Under the pieces are notes generated by a model. It ran no database searches. It was not told where the DNA came from and saw only the letters and a list, made by a program, of their open reading frames with translations. Made by a program: the position numbers and the translations under genes. Below, piece by piece: positions 22,400 to 23,957 of a DNA stretch of 23,957 bases. Within the stretch, counting starts at the first letter, position 1, and every line of letters begins with the position of its first letter. The DNA lies in the NCBI GenBank assembly GCA_028711355.1, contig JAQTSL010000016.1, positions 1-23,957 of the forward strand, in the 5' to 3' direction. This DNA is from Rhodoferax sp. (GTDB taxonomy: Bacteria; Pseudomonadota; Gammaproteobacteria; Burkholderiales; Burkholderiaceae_C).

Positions 22400-22843
22400 A
22401 TGCCGACCCTGACCTTGTCACTGCAATTTGCCAAGCTGACCGACGCGCCAGCGCAGCGTGCCGCGCTGCCACGCCACAAGCTGCAACGCTGGCTGCGTGC
22501 AGCGTTGCAAGCCGACGCAGAAATCACCGTTCGTGTGGTTGACGCACCAGAGGGTCAAGCGCTCAACCGCGACTATCGCCACAAAGACCAAGCCACCAAC
22601 GTACTGACCTTCGCCTACGCGCAGCAACCGCTGATTTGCGCCGACCTGGTGCTGTGCGCGCCGGTAGTGGCGCAAGAAGCGCAACAACAAGGCAAAACGC
22701 TGCAACAGCACTACGCGCACCTACTGGTCCACGGTGCCTTGCACGCACAGGGCTGGGACCACGAAACCGACGCCCAGGCCAAGGCCATGGAACAGCGCGA
22801 GATCGACATCCTGGCGCGGCTGGGTTTTGACAACCCCTACTGA
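22400..22843 (+). CDS. ybeY: Endoribonuclease YbeY (16S rRNA maturation)
   Basis: YbeY is a metal-dependent endoribonuclease involved in maturing the 3' end of 16S rRNA and in late ribosome quality control. The 147-residue protein has the signature HGALHAQGWDHETDAQAKAM with His111, His115 and His121 as zinc ligands, and the RxxDxATNVLTF pattern (here YRHKDQATNVLTFAY) at about 60-74. In many Burkholderiales ybeY sits near phoH and the lipoprotein acyltransferase gene; here it follows yacG and is the last gene of the run before about 400 bp of repeats. ATG 22400 has only a weak ribosome site. The motif makes the identification firm. Confidence 0.96.
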   Translation: MPTLTLSLQFAKLTDAPAQRAALPRHKLQRWLRAALQADAEITVRVVDAPEGQALNRDYRHKDQATNVLTFAYAQQPLICADLVLCAPVVAQEAQQQGKTLQQHYAHLLVHGALHAQGWDHETDAQAKAMEQREIDILARLGFDNPY

Positions 22844-22853
22844 GACTTTGCGG

Positions 22854-22891
22854 GACAGACCATCGCTACACGCAGTGAGGGTTGCTCTGTC
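22854..22891. repeat. REP-like imperfect palindrome after ybeY
   Basis: Outer arms GACAGA (22854-22859) and TCTGTC (22886-22891) pair, and inside them CATCGC/GCAGTG pair with one mismatch around TACAC. The plan (outer GACAGA or TCAGA arms, inner CATCGCTAC.CG core) resembles the 36-bp palindromes at 12867, suggesting a related but distinct family. It starts 11 bp after the ybeY stop. No T-run follows. The rest of the gap up to 22987 shows nothing else I recognise. Confidence 0.55.
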
Positions 22892-22987
22892 AGGCTTGCC
22901 TTTATCATCCCTTTGCACAAGTCCTGCGTCTGCAAAAATGCGGTGACGTTTGCTGGCGAACCTCCGCCGCGTCAGCGGTTTAGTTCA

Positions 22988-23202
22988 ATGAACAATCTCG
23001 GTTTAACCGAGATTGTTCATCAGGGTTTGGCGGGCAGGCGGATGCAGTGGCAAGCCAGTTTTAGCCTGACTGAGGCGCTCATAGCTTGGGCTATGGGCAA
23101 CGAAGAAGGCCCTGACTTGGGGTTTTGCCAAAAATGGCCGCCAATGCGCCGCTTGCACCCAAACAGCGCCGAAGGCGCGCCTAATGAACAATCTCGGTTT
23201 AA
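22988..23202. mobile_element. 195-bp MITE-like element with 20-bp inverted ends, plus extra end copy
   Basis: The interval 23005-23199 is bounded by inverted 20-bp ends with one mismatch (AACCGAGATTGTTCATCAGG on the left; the right end is its complement with C to T). Directly left, 22988-23003 is another copy of the end facing the other way, so 22988-23020 is a perfect 33-bp palindrome, 16-bp arms around one base. The 19-mer ATGAACAATCTCGGTTTAA occurs at 22988 and 23184. Internal hairpins: 23077-23098 (9-bp stem with TTGG loop) and GCGCC-GAA-GGCGC (23166-23178). No transposase is encoded; short open frames across it look like chance. It may be a MITE or IS remnant. Confidence 0.7.
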
Positions 23203-23241
23203 GCAAAGAAGGTCCTGCAGACGCTTGGTTGTTATTCACGC

Positions 23242-23784
23242 CTACGCCAAAGCGCCGAGCACCAGACGACCATCTGCCGCCAAGTGATAAGCCGGAATCA
23301 CCAGGTTGGCGGGCGCAGGTCCCTGCTTGAAAACCCGGCCCGCCAGGTCGTAGCGTGATGCGTGACACGGGCAGGTAAATCCGACCCCGGCTTGCAACAT
23401 CGGCGTGCAACCCTGGTGGGTACACAAGCCGACGGCAACCAACAGCGCCGGGTCGAGCGACCGGTGCAGGTTGACGCAACCGGGTGGCTGCGCAGAGTGC
23501 TCGGAGCGCGCGTCGGTCAGTGCATTGTCATTGCGCACCAGCGTTGCCAGATCAGCCGGACTGCGGCGCAACACCCACACCGGACGCTGATTCCACTGAA
23601 CCGTGAGCAATTGACCCGCCGGCAGTGACGACACATCTACCTGTAACGGCGCACCTTGCGGGTAAGTCGGGCCACGCTGCCAACGCCAGACGCCTGCCAC
23701 ACCTGTAACGGTCGCCGCACCCAGGCCTGCCAACAATATGCCGCGCCTTTTGCGGGGAAGTTGGGAAAGTCCTCCACCGGCCAT
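23242..23784 (-). CDS. Rieske [2Fe-2S] protein, PetA-like, not in a petABC operon
   Basis: This 180-residue protein resembles the iron-sulfur subunit of the cytochrome bc1 complex. Residues 1-36 include a basic RKRRG and a hydrophobic stretch, consistent with a Tat-type membrane anchor. The cluster motifs are CTHQGC (Cys121, His123, Cys126) and CPCHAS (Cys138, Cys140, His141): cluster ligands Cys121, His123, Cys138 and His141, with a Cys126-Cys140 disulfide. DLAGRVFKQGPAPANLVIP is the usual PetA end block. CHAS replaces the common CHGS. No cytochrome b or c1 gene follows; downstream is the repeat block and then ybeY on the other strand. It may be a paralogue serving another quinol or oxygenase-like route; the partner is unknown. 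Confidence 0.9.
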   Translation of the reverse strand: MAGGGLSQLPRKRRGILLAGLGAATVTGVAGVWRWQRGPTYPQGAPLQVDVSSLPAGQLLTVQWNQRPVWVLRRSPADLATLVRNDNALTDARSEHSAQPPGCVNLHRSLDPALLVAVGLCTHQGCTPMLQAGVGFTCPCHASRYDLAGRVFKQGPAPANLVIPAYHLAADGRLVLGALA

Positions 23785-23786
23785 CT

Positions 23787-23799
23787 GATCACCTCCTTT
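23787..23799 (-). promoter_or_regulatory. Very long Shine-Dalgarno site of the Rieske gene
   Basis: The leader reads AAAGGAGGTGATC two bases before the ATG (GGAGG core 7 bases from it). This matches the complement of the 3' end of proteobacterial 16S rRNA over 13 bases, where 4-6 is usual. It supports the start at 23784 and predicts unusually strong initiation or ribosome trapping. Confidence 0.8.
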
Positions 23800-23882
23800 A
23801 TCAATGAAATTTTGGGAAAATCATGCGTTTATGAAAACGAGCCGCTTGATGCCCCAGTTTAGCCAGCGACAATATCCGCCCT

Positions 23883-23957
23883 ATGAACCCTGTTTACTCC
23901 CTGACCCTATCTTGCCCCGACCGTCTGGGACTGGTGCACGCCGTATCCGGCTTTTTG
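23883..23957 (+). CDS. purU: Formyltetrahydrofolate deformylase, N-terminus (cut by window end)
   Basis: Only the first 25 codons are present: MNPVYSLTLSCPDRLGLVH then AVSGFL. This matches the start of the ACT domain of PurU, which hydrolyses 10-formyl-tetrahydrofolate to formate and tetrahydrofolate and supplies formate to PurT. The SCPDRLGLVHAVSGFL pattern is typical of PurU, but ACT domains occur in other proteins, so the catalytic part outside the window is needed to be sure. The start is divergent from the Rieske gene; the 98-bp gap should hold both promoters, though I could not pick clear -35/-10 boxes. Confidence 0.7.
   Translation, partial: MNPVYSLTLSCPDRLGLVHAVSGFL

Noticed and set aside
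22913..23287. Open frame on the plus strand across the repeat block
   Set aside because: It spans the inverted-repeat element and runs into the Rieske gene antisense; it has no ribosome site, no recognisable domain and an odd composition.
23003..23479. Open frame on the minus strand through the Rieske 3' end and the repeat block
   Set aside because: It is out of frame with the well-supported Rieske gene and gains length only because the GC-rich DNA lacks stops.
23787..23799. Fragment of a 16S rRNA gene
   Set aside because: Only the 13 bases of the anti-Shine-Dalgarno region match; the flanks do not look like rRNA, and the position before an ATG explains it as a ribosome site.

Overview
The window is about 24 kb of GC-rich, tightly packed chromosomal core DNA from a betaproteobacterium, most likely order Burkholderiales and perhaps Comamonadaceae (Rhodoferax/Polaromonas-like). 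This is inferred from gene content and order (lolB-ispE-tRNAGln-prs-rplY-pth; coaD-rsmD-M16 pair-ftsY; pilC-pilD-coaE-zapD-yacG) and not from a database search. Nearly every gene is a recognisable housekeeping gene. I found no phage, secretion island, defence island or CRISPR array, and no clearly new protein system.

Layout. 1-3047 (+): end of nadK, recN and rapZ, tightly linked. 3023-4941 (-): mutY and mutM, the two glycosylases of the 8-oxoguanine (GO) repair system; mutY overlaps the 3' end of rapZ tail to tail. 4982-11283 (+): an exported TPR protein, lolB (lipoprotein insertion), ispE (isoprenoid precursors), tRNA-Gln(UUG), prs (PRPP), rplY/ctc (5S rRNA-binding L25), pth (peptidyl-tRNA hydrolase) and a small exported DUF4124-like protein. 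Hairpin-plus-T-run terminators follow prs and rplY. 11304-16503 (-): ferredoxin, universal stress protein, coaD, rsmD and two M16 peptidase subunits, one with the zinc motif and one without. 16533-22843 (+): ftsY, a GGDEF diguanylate cyclase, pilC, pilD, coaE, zapD, yacG and ybeY, with several stop/start overlaps that suggest translational coupling. 23242-23784 (-): a Rieske protein with no cytochrome b or c1 gene beside it, divergent from the start of purU, which is cut by the window end.

The unusual content lies in three intergenic areas. (i) Between coaD and rsmD are four tandem 56-bp units, each with a 36-bp imperfect palindrome; a fifth, truncated copy forms the leader of the ferredoxin gene. 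(ii) Between usp and coaD is a 161-bp element with about 20-bp terminal inverted repeats and an internal hairpin. (iii) Between ybeY and the Rieske gene are a REP-like hairpin and a 195-bp element with different 20-bp inverted ends, plus an extra end copy. Together these look like REP/MITE-type non-coding elements that have colonised gaps in an otherwise conserved chromosome segment. The Rieske gene also has an exceptionally long Shine-Dalgarno match.
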